A DNA stretch of 32,577 bases from SIG77 sp045589595 (GTDB lineage Bacteria > Verrucomicrobiota > Lentisphaeria > Victivallales > UBA1829), in NCBI GenBank assembly GCA_045589595.1, contig JAZNPK010000020.1:1-32577 (forward strand). Direction: 5' to 3'. The position numbers and the translations under genes were made by a program. Within the stretch, counting starts at the first letter, position 1, and every line of letters begins with the position of its first letter. The notes under the pieces were generated by a model, which searched no databases, was not told the origin of the DNA, and worked only from the letters and a program-made list of their open reading frames with translations. This document shows positions 15,623 to 24,000 of this stretch, in pieces.

Positions 15623-17254
15623 TCAGCGTCTCCTGCTGCTGTTATTGCGGCGGTGATTGTTTCCGCCGTGTCCGCCGTTGTTCTGCCGTGGCGGAGCATC
15701 GTTCAGAATATCGGATTCACGGCGGACTTTTTCCGGCAGAACGAGCATTTCTTCGGCAGGCTGTTCCGTCCGGATCGCCTCTTTGGTGTACTGTTCCAGA
15801 TCGGGCAGAACATAAGCACCGTATTCACAGACAAAGCTGATGCTGACGCCTTTTGCTCCGGCGCGTCCTGTTCTGCCGATACGGTGAACGTAATCATCGG
15901 GCTGTACCGGAAGATCATAGTTCACCACATGCGTCACGCCATCCACATGGATCCCGCGTGCCGCCACATCTGTTGCCACCAGCACTTTGATCGCACCGGA
16001 CCGGAATTTTTCCAGGATCTTCAACCGTTTTTCCTGAGCGACATCACCGGAAAGCAATTCGGCATCCACGCCGTAGGAATAAAGTTTTTTAACGAGGGTG
16101 CGGTTATGATCCTTCCGGTTTCCGAAAACAAGCATCCGCTGCGGATTTTCAGCACGGATCACGGAAAGAAGCATCGCAAGTTTACTGTCGCTGGTCACTG
16201 CATAAAAACGCTGTTCGATCAGATCAGTCACCACATGCTCCGGTTCCGATTCCACCGAAACGGGATTTACAAGCCAACTGTCAACCAGCCGCAGCACGGA
16301 AGGCTCCAGCGTGGCACTGAAAAGCATGGTCTGGCGTTTACCTGCCGGGGGCAGCTGCGCAACGATCCGGCGGACATCCGGGATAAATCCCATATCCAGC
16401 ATCCGGTCCGCCTCATCGATCACCAGGACTTCCACCCGTGAAAGATCCAGATCGCCGCTGCGGGAGTAATCAATGATGCGTCCGGGTGTACCTGCAAGGA
16501 TATCGACTTGAGATTCCATCAGGGCATCCCGCTGTCCGCGGTGATCCATCCCGCCGAAAACGACCATATTGTTGAGGTCCGTATATTTTCCGAGATTTTC
16601 CGCATCTTTCTGGATCTGGATCGCCAGTTCGCGGGTAGGAGCAAGCACAAGAACACGGCACGCACCGGATTTACGCGTTGCCGGATCCAGCGGTTTCCGG
16701 AGCAGACGGGTCATAGTGGACGCCAGAAACGCAGCAGTCTTTCCGGTACCGGTCTGGGCTTTTGCCGCCAGATCGTTTCCGGCAATGGCGTAAGGCAGAC
16801 ATTTCGCCTGGATCTCTGTGCAGTATTTGAAACCGAGATCCTGCGTTGCCGCAAGAATTTCCGGCGCAAGTTCCAGATCACAGAACCGCAGTTTCCCTTC
16901 CGATTCCGGCAGCGGCACGATCTCCGGCATGGGCGGGATCACCTTTTTCTGCGGCTTTTTCCCCGATTGTTTCCGGGAGGGCTGCTCCGCATCTTTCATC
17001 TTTCCGGAAGGACGCCGGTCCGAAAGCCGGACATAAGGATTTCCGTTTTCATCCTGACGCATCTGTTTTTTCTTTTTGCTTCCGCGCTTGCGGTCGGACG
17101 GATGCTCTTTTTTCTGTTTTCCGGATCGTTCGGGAGCCGGTTCAGACTTTCCGCTGAAAACAGACTTGATCCCCTGAACTATGGAATTGATTTTTTTACT
17201 GATTTTTTTGAACACGATCTTTGCCGTTCTGTTTGGATTTTTTACAACTGACAA
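15623..17254 (-). CDS. DEAD-box ATP-dependent RNA helicase
   Basis: The product (543 residues from a TTG) unwinds structured RNA using ATP. All helicase motifs are present: Q motif FKYCTEIQAKCLP, motif I AQTGTGKT (about 166-173), PTRELA, TPGR, motif II DEAD at 280-283, SAT, and DVAARGIHV and HRIGRTGRAG in the second RecA domain. About 110 basic, low-complexity residues precede the core, and the tail is rich in Arg, Asn and Gly (NNHRRNNSSRRR). Both are likely RNA-binding extensions, as in the RhlB/RhlE/CsdA group. The start is uncertain: the TTG at 17254 and a GTG at 17215 are open, and neither has a clear ribosome site. It leads a two-gene operon with the SpoU methyltransferase. Confidence 0.92.
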   Translation of the reverse strand: MSVVKNPNRTAKIVFKKISKKINSIVQGIKSVFSGKSEPAPERSGKQKKEHPSDRKRGSKKKKQMRQDENGNPYVRLSDRRPSGKMKDAEQPSRKQSGKKPQKKVIPPMPEIVPLPESEGKLRFCDLELAPEILAATQDLGFKYCTEIQAKCLPYAIAGNDLAAKAQTGTGKTAAFLASTMTRLLRKPLDPATRKSGACRVLVLAPTRELAIQIQKDAENLGKYTDLNNMVVFGGMDHRGQRDALMESQVDILAGTPGRIIDYSRSGDLDLSRVEVLVIDEADRMLDMGFIPDVRRIVAQLPPAGKRQTMLFSATLEPSVLRLVDSWLVNPVSVESEPEHVVTDLIEQRFYAVTSDSKLAMLLSVIRAENPQRMLVFGNRKDHNRTLVKKLYSYGVDAELLSGDVAQEKRLKILEKFRSGAIKVLVATDVAARGIHVDGVTHVVNYDLPVQPDDYVHRIGRTGRAGAKGVSISFVCEYGAYVLPDLEQYTKEAIRTEQPAEEMLVLPEKVRRESDILNDAPPRQNNGGHGGNNHRRNNSSRRR

Positions 17255-17331
17255 CGGGATTGCGGAAAAATTGCCGCGCAGAACTCCCGCCGGAGACGAC
17301 CTGTTGTCTCTGCAGAAAACAAATATCTTTT

Positions 17332-17360
17332 AATATACTCCATGAAAGGTGTTTTTACAA
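17332..17360 (-). promoter_or_regulatory. Promoter of the helicase-methyltransferase operon
   Basis: On the minus strand TTGTAA (complement of 17355-17360), a 17-bp spacer and TATATT (complement of 17332-17337) give a good promoter. The leader before the TTG at 17254 is about 70 nt and contains short inverted repeats. Confidence 0.55.
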
Positions 17361-17444
17361 GGCTGACACCCGATTCCCGGATCACTTTTTCCACCTCTGA
17401 ATGACATTTTTTCAAAAAAAGCAGATGTTTTCACGATTTTCAAC

Positions 17445-17474
17445 TTGATTTTTCGCAAAAACGGTGCATATTAT
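17445..17474 (+). promoter_or_regulatory. Promoter of tRNA-Asn
   Basis: TTGATT (17445-17450), an 18-bp spacer and TATTAT (17469-17474) lie 12 bp before the mature tRNA start. The -35 context CAACTTGA and the -10 context ATATTATA followed by ACTCC recur before tRNA-Ser at 32278-32307. Confidence 0.6.
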
Positions 17475-17486
17475 AACTCCATACGC

Positions 17487-17561
17487 TCCGGCATAGCTCA
17501 GCGGTAGAGTAGGTGGCTGTTAACCACTTGGTCGTAGGTTCGAATCCTACTGCCGGAGCCA
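17487..17561 (+). tRNA. tRNA-Asn (anticodon GTT)
   Basis: The cloverleaf is complete. The acceptor arm is TCCGGCA (17487-17493) with TGCCGGA (17551-17557). The D arm is GCTC...GAGT. The anticodon stem is GGTGG/CCACT, with loop CTGTTAA and anticodon GTT at 17519-17521. The T arm is GTAGG-TTCGAAT-CCTAC, the discriminator is G, and CCA is encoded (17559-17561). It reads AAC/AAU codons. A T-run hairpin terminator follows at 17598-17620. Confidence 0.97.
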
Positions 17562-17597
17562 TTTTTTGTGTCAAAAAATGGCGTAGAATGTAGGATT

Positions 17598-17620
17598 AAG
17601 CAGTGCGAACTGCTTTTTTT
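17598..17620 (+). terminator. Intrinsic terminator after tRNA-Asn
   Basis: AAGCAGT (17598-17604), loop GCGA and ACTGCTT (17609-17615) form a 7-bp stem running into a T-run that ends at 17620. It lies 37 bp after the tRNA. Confidence 0.75.
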
Positions 17621-17643
17621 GCGCCAGCAAAAACGAACCGTCA

Positions 17644-17696
17644 AGGTTCGACACCGAAGGTGCGCTGAGCAAAGCGAAGGCAATCCTACTGCCGGA
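17644..17696 (+). pseudogene. Partial second copy of the tRNA-Asn 3' end, interrupted
   Basis: AGGTTCGA (17644-17651) and AATCCTACTGCCGGA (17682-17696) match the T-arm and acceptor 3' side of tRNA-Asn (17536-17557). A stretch of about 30 nt (17652-17681) is inserted inside the T-loop. The insert holds two small inverted repeats, ACC-GAA-GGT and CGCT...AGCG. The copy lacks CCA and the rest of a tRNA, so it cannot function. It may be a remnant of recombination at the tRNA 3' end, a common attachment site. Confidence 0.6.
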
Positions 17697-18511
17697 CGCA
17701 CAGTGTGCGCCATACAGTGCTGTTTCATAACGCTCCGCTTACTCAACAGCACACTCGCAGTCAGAGTTTTTTCTATTTCCACCGTTTTTGCAACCGCGTT
17801 GCAAAAACTTACGGCAGAAAACGCCGTACGAAGTACAAGTTTTCTGCTCGCGTCAAGGGCGCTGCCACACAGTGTGTGCCATATAGTTCTTCCTCATAAC
17901 GCCACACAGTGTGTGCCATATAGTTCTTCCTCATAACGCTATCGCTTATTCGTCAGAACGATGAGACTGCTTGAGTTTTACTCTATTTCTACCGTTTTTG
18001 CAACCGCGTTGCAAAAACTTACGGCAGAAAACGCCGTACGAAGTACAAGTTTTCTGCTCGCGTCAAGGGCTTGCCCTTGCCGTGGTGCAGCGGCGGAACG
18101 CTGCCACACAGTGTGTGCCATATAGTTCCTCCTCATAACGCCACACAGTGTGTGCCTTATAGTTCTTCCTCATAACGCTATCGCTTATTCGTCAGAACGA
18201 TGAGACTGCTTGAGTTTTACTCTATTTCTACCGTCAATGCTGCGCAGCAGCTTTGACTACGGCAGAATATGCCCCGCATATTCTGCTCGCGTCAAGGGCG
18301 CTGCCACACAGTGTGTGCCATATAGTGCTGTTTCACAACGCTCCGCTTACTCAACAGCACACTCGCAGTCAGAGTTTTTTCTATTTCCACCGTTTTTGCA
18401 ACCGCGTTGCAAAAACTTACGGCAGAAAACGCCGTACGAAGTACAAGTTTTCTGCTCGCGTCAAGGGCGTTGCCCTTGCCGTGGTGCAGCGGCGGAACGC
18501 TGCCACACAGT
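17697..18511. repeat. Tandem array of hairpin-rich repeat units
   Basis: Four long units (about 17697-17866, 17904-18105, 18143-18305, 18306-18504) and two short ones (17867-17903, 18106-18142) follow each other. All but the first begin with ACACAGTGTGT; the first has a variant. A final partial ACACAG lies at 18505. Each long unit can form several hairpins; in unit 1 one is 17784-17794/17798-17808 (11 bp, 3-nt loop). Units 1 and 4 share one left half (GTGCTGTT...AACAGCAC), units 2 and 3 another. In unit 3 two hairpins are replaced by different sequences that still pair (18233-18257 and 18262-18286). Units 2 and 4 carry an extra hairpin pair near their ends. There is no credible gene here, and no CRISPR-like spacer pattern. 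The rest of the gap (18512-18608) holds the aroK promoter. Confidence 0.85.
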
Positions 18512-18550
18512 CATTGAGATCAAAGTTTTTGATTTTTTCGGTATGGGTTC

Positions 18551-18579
18551 TTGATTTACGCGCGGGCGTGTGCTATAGT
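18551..18579 (+). promoter_or_regulatory. Promoter of aroK-aroC
   Basis: TTGATT (18551-18556), a 17-bp spacer and TATAGT (18574-18579) with an extended TGC before the -10 lie about 30 bp before aroK. This insulates aroK from the repeat array. Confidence 0.65.
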
Positions 18580-18608
18580 TTTCTGAACAGAGATATGGAG
18601 AAGATATT

Positions 18609-19151
18609 ATGCATTTGACATTTTGCGGGATCAAGCATGCGGGCAAGACATCGATCGGGCGGGCTGCGGCGTTGCGTCTCGGACTTCCGTTTTACGATAC
18701 GGACGATGTATTGCAGCGGCTGTACTTTCTGAAAACGGGAGAGACGCGTCCGGTCCGTGAGATCTACAAGGTGCTGGGTGAAGACCCGTTCCGTCAGTTG
18801 GAAATGGAAGCGATCCGGACGCTTGCGGACACAGATTGTGTGATTGCGCTGGGTGGTGGTGCGTTAAGCAATCCTTATTTCACGGATGCGGACAGAGCAC
18901 TTCTCGGTTTTCTCTGTTGTCTGGATGTGCCGGACGAGGTGGCATTTGAGCGTGTTGCGCGTGAGGGTCTGCCGCCGTTTCTGGTGAAGGAATCCGATCC
19001 GTTTTCAGCGTTCTGCAAATCCAATAAAGTACGGCGTGATATTTTCCGCAAAACAGCTGATCTGCTTTTCAGTGCGGATCCGTCAAGCAGTCCGGAAGAA
19101 AATGCAACCAAAATCTTATCGGCGGTAAAAGACGCCGGAGGTGACTTATGA
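18609..19151 (+). CDS. aroK: Shikimate kinase
   Basis: Shikimate kinase phosphorylates the 3-OH of shikimate with ATP, step five of the route to chorismate. The 180-residue product has Walker A GIKHAGKTS (7-15), the shikimate-contacting DTDD (30-33), FRQLE with R62 (61-65), and GGGA (82-85). Length is normal. K9 and H10 in the P-loop are less usual than the common GxxGxGKS pattern, but the terminal GKT is intact. GGAG lies 8 bp before the ATG. The stop overlaps the aroC start by ATGA, so the two pathway enzymes are translationally coupled. Confidence 0.92.
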   Translation: MHLTFCGIKHAGKTSIGRAAALRLGLPFYDTDDVLQRLYFLKTGETRPVREIYKVLGEDPFRQLEMEAIRTLADTDCVIALGGGALSNPYFTDADRALLGFLCCLDVPDEVAFERVAREGLPPFLVKESDPFSAFCKSNKVRRDIFRKTADLLFSADPSSSPEENATKILSAVKDAGGDL

Positions 19152-20206
19152 ACAACACATTCGGCACGATATTTTCAGTAACGACATTCGGTGAATCCCA
19201 CGGTGTGGCACTGGGTGTGACGATCGATGGTCTTCCGGCAGGGATCCCTATTGATCCTGCTTTCATCCAATCGGAAATGGACCGTCGCAAACCGGGACAA
19301 TCAGCGGCGACGACAGCCCGTCAGGAGGGGGATCGCATCGAGATCCTGTCCGGTGTTTTTGAGGGAAAATCCACGGGTACGCCACTTGCCATGATGTTGA
19401 GGAACGGCGATCACCATTCCGCGGATTACAGCGAAATCGCCCAATGTTACCGTCCGGGTCACGCAGATTATACCTTTGATCAGAAATACGGATTCCGCGA
19501 CTACCGCGGCGGCGGCAGGTCATCCGGCAGGGAGACATCTGCCCGGGTGGCGGCGGGAGCTGTGGCGAAACTGCTGCTGCGTCATTACGGGATCGATGTC
19601 CGGGCATGTGCGCTGCAGATCGGATCTGTTGCCGGGGATACTGCCGATATCGACTGGTGTACGGTCGAACAGAATGCGGTGCGCTGCGGCGTTCCCGCGC
19701 TGGCAGATGCCATGTGCAATGAAGTCACAGCCGCGTCAAAGGATCTGGACAGTATCGGCGGCATCATTTACGGTGAGATCTGCGGCGTTCCCGCCGGTCT
19801 CGGTGAGCCTGTATTTGATAAATTTGATGCTTTGCTTGCTCACGGAATGTTCTCCATCGGCGGCGTCAAAGGCTTTGAGATCGGCTCCGGTTTTTCAGCG
19901 GCGTCATCCCGGGGCAGTATCAATAATGATCCCATGACGGAAGAAGGATTCAGCAGCAATCACGCGGGCGGCATCCTCGGCGGTATTTCCAACGGCAATA
20001 CCATCACATTCCGTGTGGCGGCGAAACCGACGCCGTCCATCTACAAACCGCAGCAGACCATCGGCAGAGACGGCAAAGCTGTAACGCTCGCCATCAAAGG
20101 GCGGCATGATCCCTGTCTGGTTCCGCGTATGGTCCCGGTGGTGGAAGCAATGGCAGCCATCATTACGGCGGATCTGCTGTTGCGGGCGCGGAGTTCCAAA
20201 CTGTAA
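19148..20206 (+). CDS. aroC: Chorismate synthase
   Basis: AroC makes chorismate from EPSP with reduced FMN, the last shared step of aromatic amino-acid synthesis. The 352-residue product shows FGESHG (14-19), the RPGHADYT block, YRGGGRSSGRETSARVAAGA and GISNGNTITFRVAAKPTPS, all signature regions of the family. Length is typical for the compact bacterial form. The gene starts inside the aroK stop codon. It ends 8 bp from the convergent pseudouridine synthase stop, with no room for a terminator between them. Confidence 0.96.
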   Translation: MNNTFGTIFSVTTFGESHGVALGVTIDGLPAGIPIDPAFIQSEMDRRKPGQSAATTARQEGDRIEILSGVFEGKSTGTPLAMMLRNGDHHSADYSEIAQCYRPGHADYTFDQKYGFRDYRGGGRSSGRETSARVAAGAVAKLLLRHYGIDVRACALQIGSVAGDTADIDWCTVEQNAVRCGVPALADAMCNEVTAASKDLDSIGGIIYGEICGVPAGLGEPVFDKFDALLAHGMFSIGGVKGFEIGSGFSAASSRGSINNDPMTEEGFSSNHAGGILGGISNGNTITFRVAAKPTPSIYKPQQTIGRDGKAVTLAIKGRHDPCLVPRMVPVVEAMAAIITADLLLRARSSKL

Positions 20207-20214
20207 AATATTTT

Positions 20215-21186
20215 TCAGGGCATCAGCAGAAAATCTGCGGGGACCGGTGCCGTGAAGACACAGCGGCTCTGATCGAAAGGCGACCGGAATTCCAGTTCCG
20301 AAGCATGAAGCGCCTGCCGTTCCATACGCAGGAGCGCGCGATCGTCCGGCGTCATTCTGTCTTCAATGAACCGGAGAAAGATGGTCTCATCGGGACCGTA
20401 CATTTTATCGCCGGCGAGCGGGTATCCGAGGGAACAGAGGGTGGCGCGGATCTGATGCAGTCTGCCGGTTTCAGGCATACATTCCACCAGACTGAGCCCG
20501 TTTTTCCGTTTCAGACAGCGGAAATCTGTTTTGGCATCGGTCATAGCATCCGTAAGGACGGAAACATCTTTTTTGAGGATGAACTTCTGTTTTTTGTCGA
20601 TCTTTGAATCCGGATCGGAACAGAGAAAACCTTCCGCCGATACCGTATCGGGAAAATCTCCGAACACGATCGCATGATAAGTCTTCCGGATCTTCCCCTC
20701 CCCTGCGGCAAAAAGATCAGCCAGTTGCGCCGCTTTTCTGCCGTCGGCGGCAAACAGCACCACGCCGGATGTTTCCCTGTCCAGACGGTTGACCGGATGC
20801 ACGATTTTTCCAAGATCGGCAGAGAGCAGACGCTGGAGCGTATGATTGAAATAGCATCCGGACGGATGAACGGGCAGATTGCCGGGCTTGTTGACTACCA
20901 GAAAATCATCCGTTTCAGCCAGAATGGTGTAATCTGTACGGACCGGCGGTTCGATCAGATCTTCCTCCGGGGGAATGAAGGTAATGACTTCGCCGCTGTG
21001 AACGGGGCGGGAGGATGCTGTTTTTCTTCCGTTCAGCAGGATCTCACCGGAACGGATACAGCGCTGCCACACGGTTCGTGACCGGTAAGTGAAGCGGTTG
21101 GCAAGGTATTGATCGAGCCGTATCCCCTCTGCTTCACCGGGCACGATGGTCGTCACGATGCGCTGTTTTTCGTTTTCAGTAGCCAT
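20215..21186 (-). CDS. RluA-family RNA pseudouridine synthase with S4 domain
   Basis: The 323-residue product isomerises uridine to pseudouridine in rRNA or tRNA. An N-terminal S4 RNA-binding domain (about 19-72: IRLDQYLANRF ... VHSGEVITF) is followed by the catalytic domain. That domain has LVVNKPGNLPVHPSG, the signature HPVNRLDRETSG with catalytic D136, KTYHAIVFG, and GRLHQIRATLCSLGYPLAGDKMYG. It resembles RluD/RluC but cannot be assigned to a site. In the signature, HRLD is replaced by NRLD, a variation seen in the family. No Shine-Dalgarno is obvious. It diverges from ffh, with overlapping -10 boxes in the shared promoter region. Confidence 0.88.
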   Translation of the reverse strand: MATENEKQRIVTTIVPGEAEGIRLDQYLANRFTYRSRTVWQRCIRSGEILLNGRKTASSRPVHSGEVITFIPPEEDLIEPPVRTDYTILAETDDFLVVNKPGNLPVHPSGCYFNHTLQRLLSADLGKIVHPVNRLDRETSGVVLFAADGRKAAQLADLFAAGEGKIRKTYHAIVFGDFPDTVSAEGFLCSDPDSKIDKKQKFILKKDVSVLTDAMTDAKTDFRCLKRKNGLSLVECMPETGRLHQIRATLCSLGYPLAGDKMYGPDETIFLRFIEDRMTPDDRALLRMERQALHASELEFRSPFDQSRCVFTAPVPADFLLMP

Positions 21187-21222
21187 TACGGGGTGTTTTT
21201 GCTGTTTTTTTTATCTGTTCAT

Positions 21223-21275
21223 TTGTATTTTCGGCTTTTGTAAGTATAATATAGCACTGAAATATTGATTTTGAA
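21223..21275. promoter_or_regulatory. Overlapping divergent promoters for ffh (+) and the pseudouridine synthase (-)
   Basis: For ffh, TTGTAT (21223-21228) and TATAAT (21245-21250) are spaced by 16 bp. For the minus-strand gene, TTCAAA (complement of 21270-21275) and TATATT (complement of 21248-21253) are also spaced by 16 bp. The two -10 elements share three base pairs, so the promoters probably exclude each other. Confidence 0.5.
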
Positions 21276-21296
21276 AGTCCACCGGAGAAAGATCTT

Positions 21297-22781
21297 ATGT
21301 TTACATCCTTGTCGGAACGCCTTCAGGGCGCTTTGAAACATTTACGCGGACAGGCAGTTCTGTCCGAATCCAATATTGCTCAGGCAATGAACGGGATCCG
21401 CGACGCCCTGCTGGAAGCGGATGTCAATCTGGAAATTGCAGAAAGTTTTGTTGCGGAAGTCCGCGAAGCCTGTCTCGGCACGGAAGTTCTGCGGAGCGTG
21501 ACCCCCGGTCAACAGGCAGTGAAAGTCGTTTACGACAAACTGGTTGAACTGATGGGCGGCGGCGAGGCGGAACTTTTTTCCGGAGCAAAGCCCAATATCA
21601 TCATGATGGTCGGTCTGCACGGCAGCGGTAAAACGACGACCAGTGCGAAACTTGCTCTTTCTCTCAAGAAGGGCGGCAAAAAAGTGCTTCTGACCGCAGC
21701 GGACGTTTACCGCCCTGCCGCGATCGATCAGCTGGAAGTTCTGGGGAATGAGATCGGCGTGCCGGTCTATGCGGAACGGGGCAATACCAATGTTCCGGCA
21801 TTGGCGATGAATGCGTTGCAGGAAGCCCGGAACAGCGGTGCGGATTATCTGATCATCGACACGGCGGGCCGTCTGGAGATCGACGATGTCATGGTCCGGG
21901 AACTGATTCAGGTCAAACAACTTACATCAGCGCAGGAGATCCTGCTTGTGGCAGATGCGGCGCTCGGTCAGCAGGCGGTTTCTGTGGCGCGCCACTTCCA
22001 CGATGCGCTGTCCATTACCGGTATCGTGCTGACGAAACTGGATGGTGACGCCCGTGGCGGTGCCGCTCTTTCCATCCGCAAAGTCACCGGCTGCCCGGTA
22101 AAATTTGCAGGTCGCGGTGAAAATCTGGATGATCTGGATGTATTCCATCCGGACCGTATGGCGTCCCGGATCCTCGGTATGGGCGATATTGTGTCCCTTG
22201 TGGAAAAAGCCGCCGATGAGATCGACCGCGCAGAAGCGGAAAAACTGGAAAAGAAACTGCGCAAGAATGAGTTTGATTTTGACGATTTTCTCGGACAGCT
22301 CAAACAGATGCAGCGTATGGGCGGTCTGGAATCCATTCTGAAATTTCTGCCCGGAGGCGATCAGATCGCAAATATGCCCGGTTTTGATCCGAAGCAGTTC
22401 AAATACACGGAAGCGATCATCTGCTCCATGAACAAAAAAGAACGCGCCAATGCCGACATCATTGATATGCCCCGGCGTAAACGTATTGCCAGAGGCTCCG
22501 GCAGACCCGTGGATGAAGTCTCCCAGCTGATCAAACAGTTCCTCATGATGAAAAAGATGATGAAGAACAACGGTCTGATGTCCAAACTCATGGGCGGTCT
22601 CGGCTCCATGTTCGGCGGCGGCGGAATGGGCGGTCTCGGCGGTCTCGGTTCCATGTTCGGCGGTGGTGGCGGTATGCCCGGCGGTATGGGCGGAATGGGC
22701 GGCGGTTTCGGTGGATTCGGCGGCGGATTCGGCGGACGCGGCAGCAATTATACGCCACCCAAGAAAAAACGCAAAAAATGA
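21297..22781 (+). CDS. ffh: Signal recognition particle protein Ffh (SRP54)
   Basis: Ffh binds signal peptides and SRP RNA and, with FtsY, targets membrane proteins. The 494-residue product has the N domain (about 1-90) and the GTPase G domain with GLHGSGKTTT (106-115), DTAGR and TKLDGDARGG. The M domain has the SRP-RNA-binding stretch MPRRKRIARGSG. GGAG lies 8 bp before the ATG. The C-terminus is unusual: from about residue 430 it is a low-complexity Gly/Met/Phe-rich tail of about 50 residues (GGLGGLGSMFGGGGGMPGG and similar), ending in a basic PPKKKRKK. Many Ffh proteins end in short Met/Gly segments, but this is long. lpxB follows after 15 bp. Confidence 0.96.
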   Translation: MFTSLSERLQGALKHLRGQAVLSESNIAQAMNGIRDALLEADVNLEIAESFVAEVREACLGTEVLRSVTPGQQAVKVVYDKLVELMGGGEAELFSGAKPNIIMMVGLHGSGKTTTSAKLALSLKKGGKKVLLTAADVYRPAAIDQLEVLGNEIGVPVYAERGNTNVPALAMNALQEARNSGADYLIIDTAGRLEIDDVMVRELIQVKQLTSAQEILLVADAALGQQAVSVARHFHDALSITGIVLTKLDGDARGGAALSIRKVTGCPVKFAGRGENLDDLDVFHPDRMASRILGMGDIVSLVEKAADEIDRAEAEKLEKKLRKNEFDFDDFLGQLKQMQRMGGLESILKFLPGGDQIANMPGFDPKQFKYTEAIICSMNKKERANADIIDMPRRKRIARGSGRPVDEVSQLIKQFLMMKKMMKNNGLMSKLMGGLGSMFGGGGMGGLGGLGSMFGGGGGMPGGMGGMGGGFGGFGGGFGGRGSNYTPPKKKRKK

Positions 22782-22796
22782 TCCGGAGGTCCTGAA

Positions 22797-23972
22797 ATGG
22801 CAGATGAACAGAAGCGTCCTCTGATCTGGATCATGGCGGGTGAATCCAGCGGTGATCTTTACGGCGCACGGATCGCAAAAGAACTGAAACGGCTGAATCC
22901 GGATTGCGACATCAAAGGTATGGGCGGTGTCCGGATGAAAGAAGCCGGTGTGGATATTCTTGTGGACTCCACAGAACTTGGCGTTATCGGGATCGTGGAA
23001 GTGCTTGGCAGCATTTTCAAATTCATCCGGATCATGCTGTTCTGCATACGCGAAGCAAAAAAACAGCGTCCCGATGCCGTTCTCATGGTGGATTATCCCG
23101 GATTCAATATCCGGTTCGCAAAACGTCTCTGGAAAGCCGGTATCCCGGTGATCTGGTACATCAGCCCACAGGTTTGGGTCTGGCGCAAATCAAATATTCC
23201 GAAATACGCCACCTACTGCAAAAAAATGCTGGTCATTTTCCCCTTTGAACCGGAAGTGTGGAAAGACAGCGGACTGGATGTGGAATTTACCGGTCACCCC
23301 CTGATCGAAGTCGTGCGTGAGCGGACAGATCCTGCCATTCAGCGGGATCCGAACCGGCTGCTTCTTCTGCCCGGCAGCAGAAAAAGCGAAACCAGCCGTC
23401 TGGTATTTCCCTTCCTCGCCACGGCAGCGATCCTGAAAAAACGGCATCCGGAACTGAAATTTGCCATTTCCGCGCCGCGTGAAAAGACATACAGAGATAT
23501 TCTGCGCTACATCGGCGATTTCAAAAAGAAATATCCGCAGGTCGCATTGCCGGAACTGGATATCACCTGCGGCGAAACTGCCCGCTGGATGCAGGAAGCA
23601 ACAGCCGGTCTGGCTGCATCGGGAACCGTTACGGTGGAATCTGCCATTGCGGATCTGCCGCTGGTGGTGGCGTACCGCCTGAATCCCATTACATTCCAGT
23701 TGGCACGGTGGATCATCGGAAAGTTGTTCCGCGGCTATTTCACGATGCCCAACATCATTCTTGACAAATGTGTATTCCAGGAATATCTCCAGTTCCAGGT
23801 CGTGCCTGAAGATCTGGCAGATGCAGTTGACCGTATTCTGCCCGGCGGAGAACGGCGCGCACTGGTGGATGCAGATATGGCAGCCATGCGGGATGCCCTC
23901 TCCTGCGGTGCGGAAAATGCCACGACCCGGGCGGCGGCGGCAATTCTGGAAACCATTGACAAATGCAAATGA
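22797..23972 (+). CDS. lpxB: Lipid-A-disaccharide synthase
   Basis: LpxB (GT19) joins UDP-2,3-diacylglucosamine and lipid X to form the lipid A disaccharide at the inner membrane. The 391-residue product carries MAGESSGDLYGA (13-24), VDYPGFNIR, WYISPQVWVWR, GHPLIEVV, LLPGSRKSE and AASGTVTVESAI, all in family order. Length is normal. A near-perfect GGAGGT site precedes the ATG. Its presence shows an outer membrane with lipid A. It lies between ffh and a glycosidase-like gene; other lpx genes are not in the window. Confidence 0.95.
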   Translation: MADEQKRPLIWIMAGESSGDLYGARIAKELKRLNPDCDIKGMGGVRMKEAGVDILVDSTELGVIGIVEVLGSIFKFIRIMLFCIREAKKQRPDAVLMVDYPGFNIRFAKRLWKAGIPVIWYISPQVWVWRKSNIPKYATYCKKMLVIFPFEPEVWKDSGLDVEFTGHPLIEVVRERTDPAIQRDPNRLLLLPGSRKSETSRLVFPFLATAAILKKRHPELKFAISAPREKTYRDILRYIGDFKKKYPQVALPELDITCGETARWMQEATAGLAASGTVTVESAIADLPLVVAYRLNPITFQLARWIIGKLFRGYFTMPNIILDKCVFQEYLQFQVVPEDLADAVDRILPGGERRALVDADMAAMRDALSCGAENATTRAAAAILETIDKCK

Positions 23973-24000
23973 ACAGTAACCTGACAGGGAGCAAATCATA

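Noticed and set aside
17697..18511. CRISPR array
   Set aside because: Units are 160-200 bp with near-identical content throughout; there are no short repeats separated by unique spacers and no cas genes.
17568..18618. Short open frames repeated within the hairpin array
   Set aside because: They follow the tandem repeat and carry no codon or ribosome-site signal of their own.
22361..22747. Minus-strand proline-rich open frame
   Set aside because: It is the complement of the Gly-rich Ffh tail (GGC/GGT read as Pro codons).
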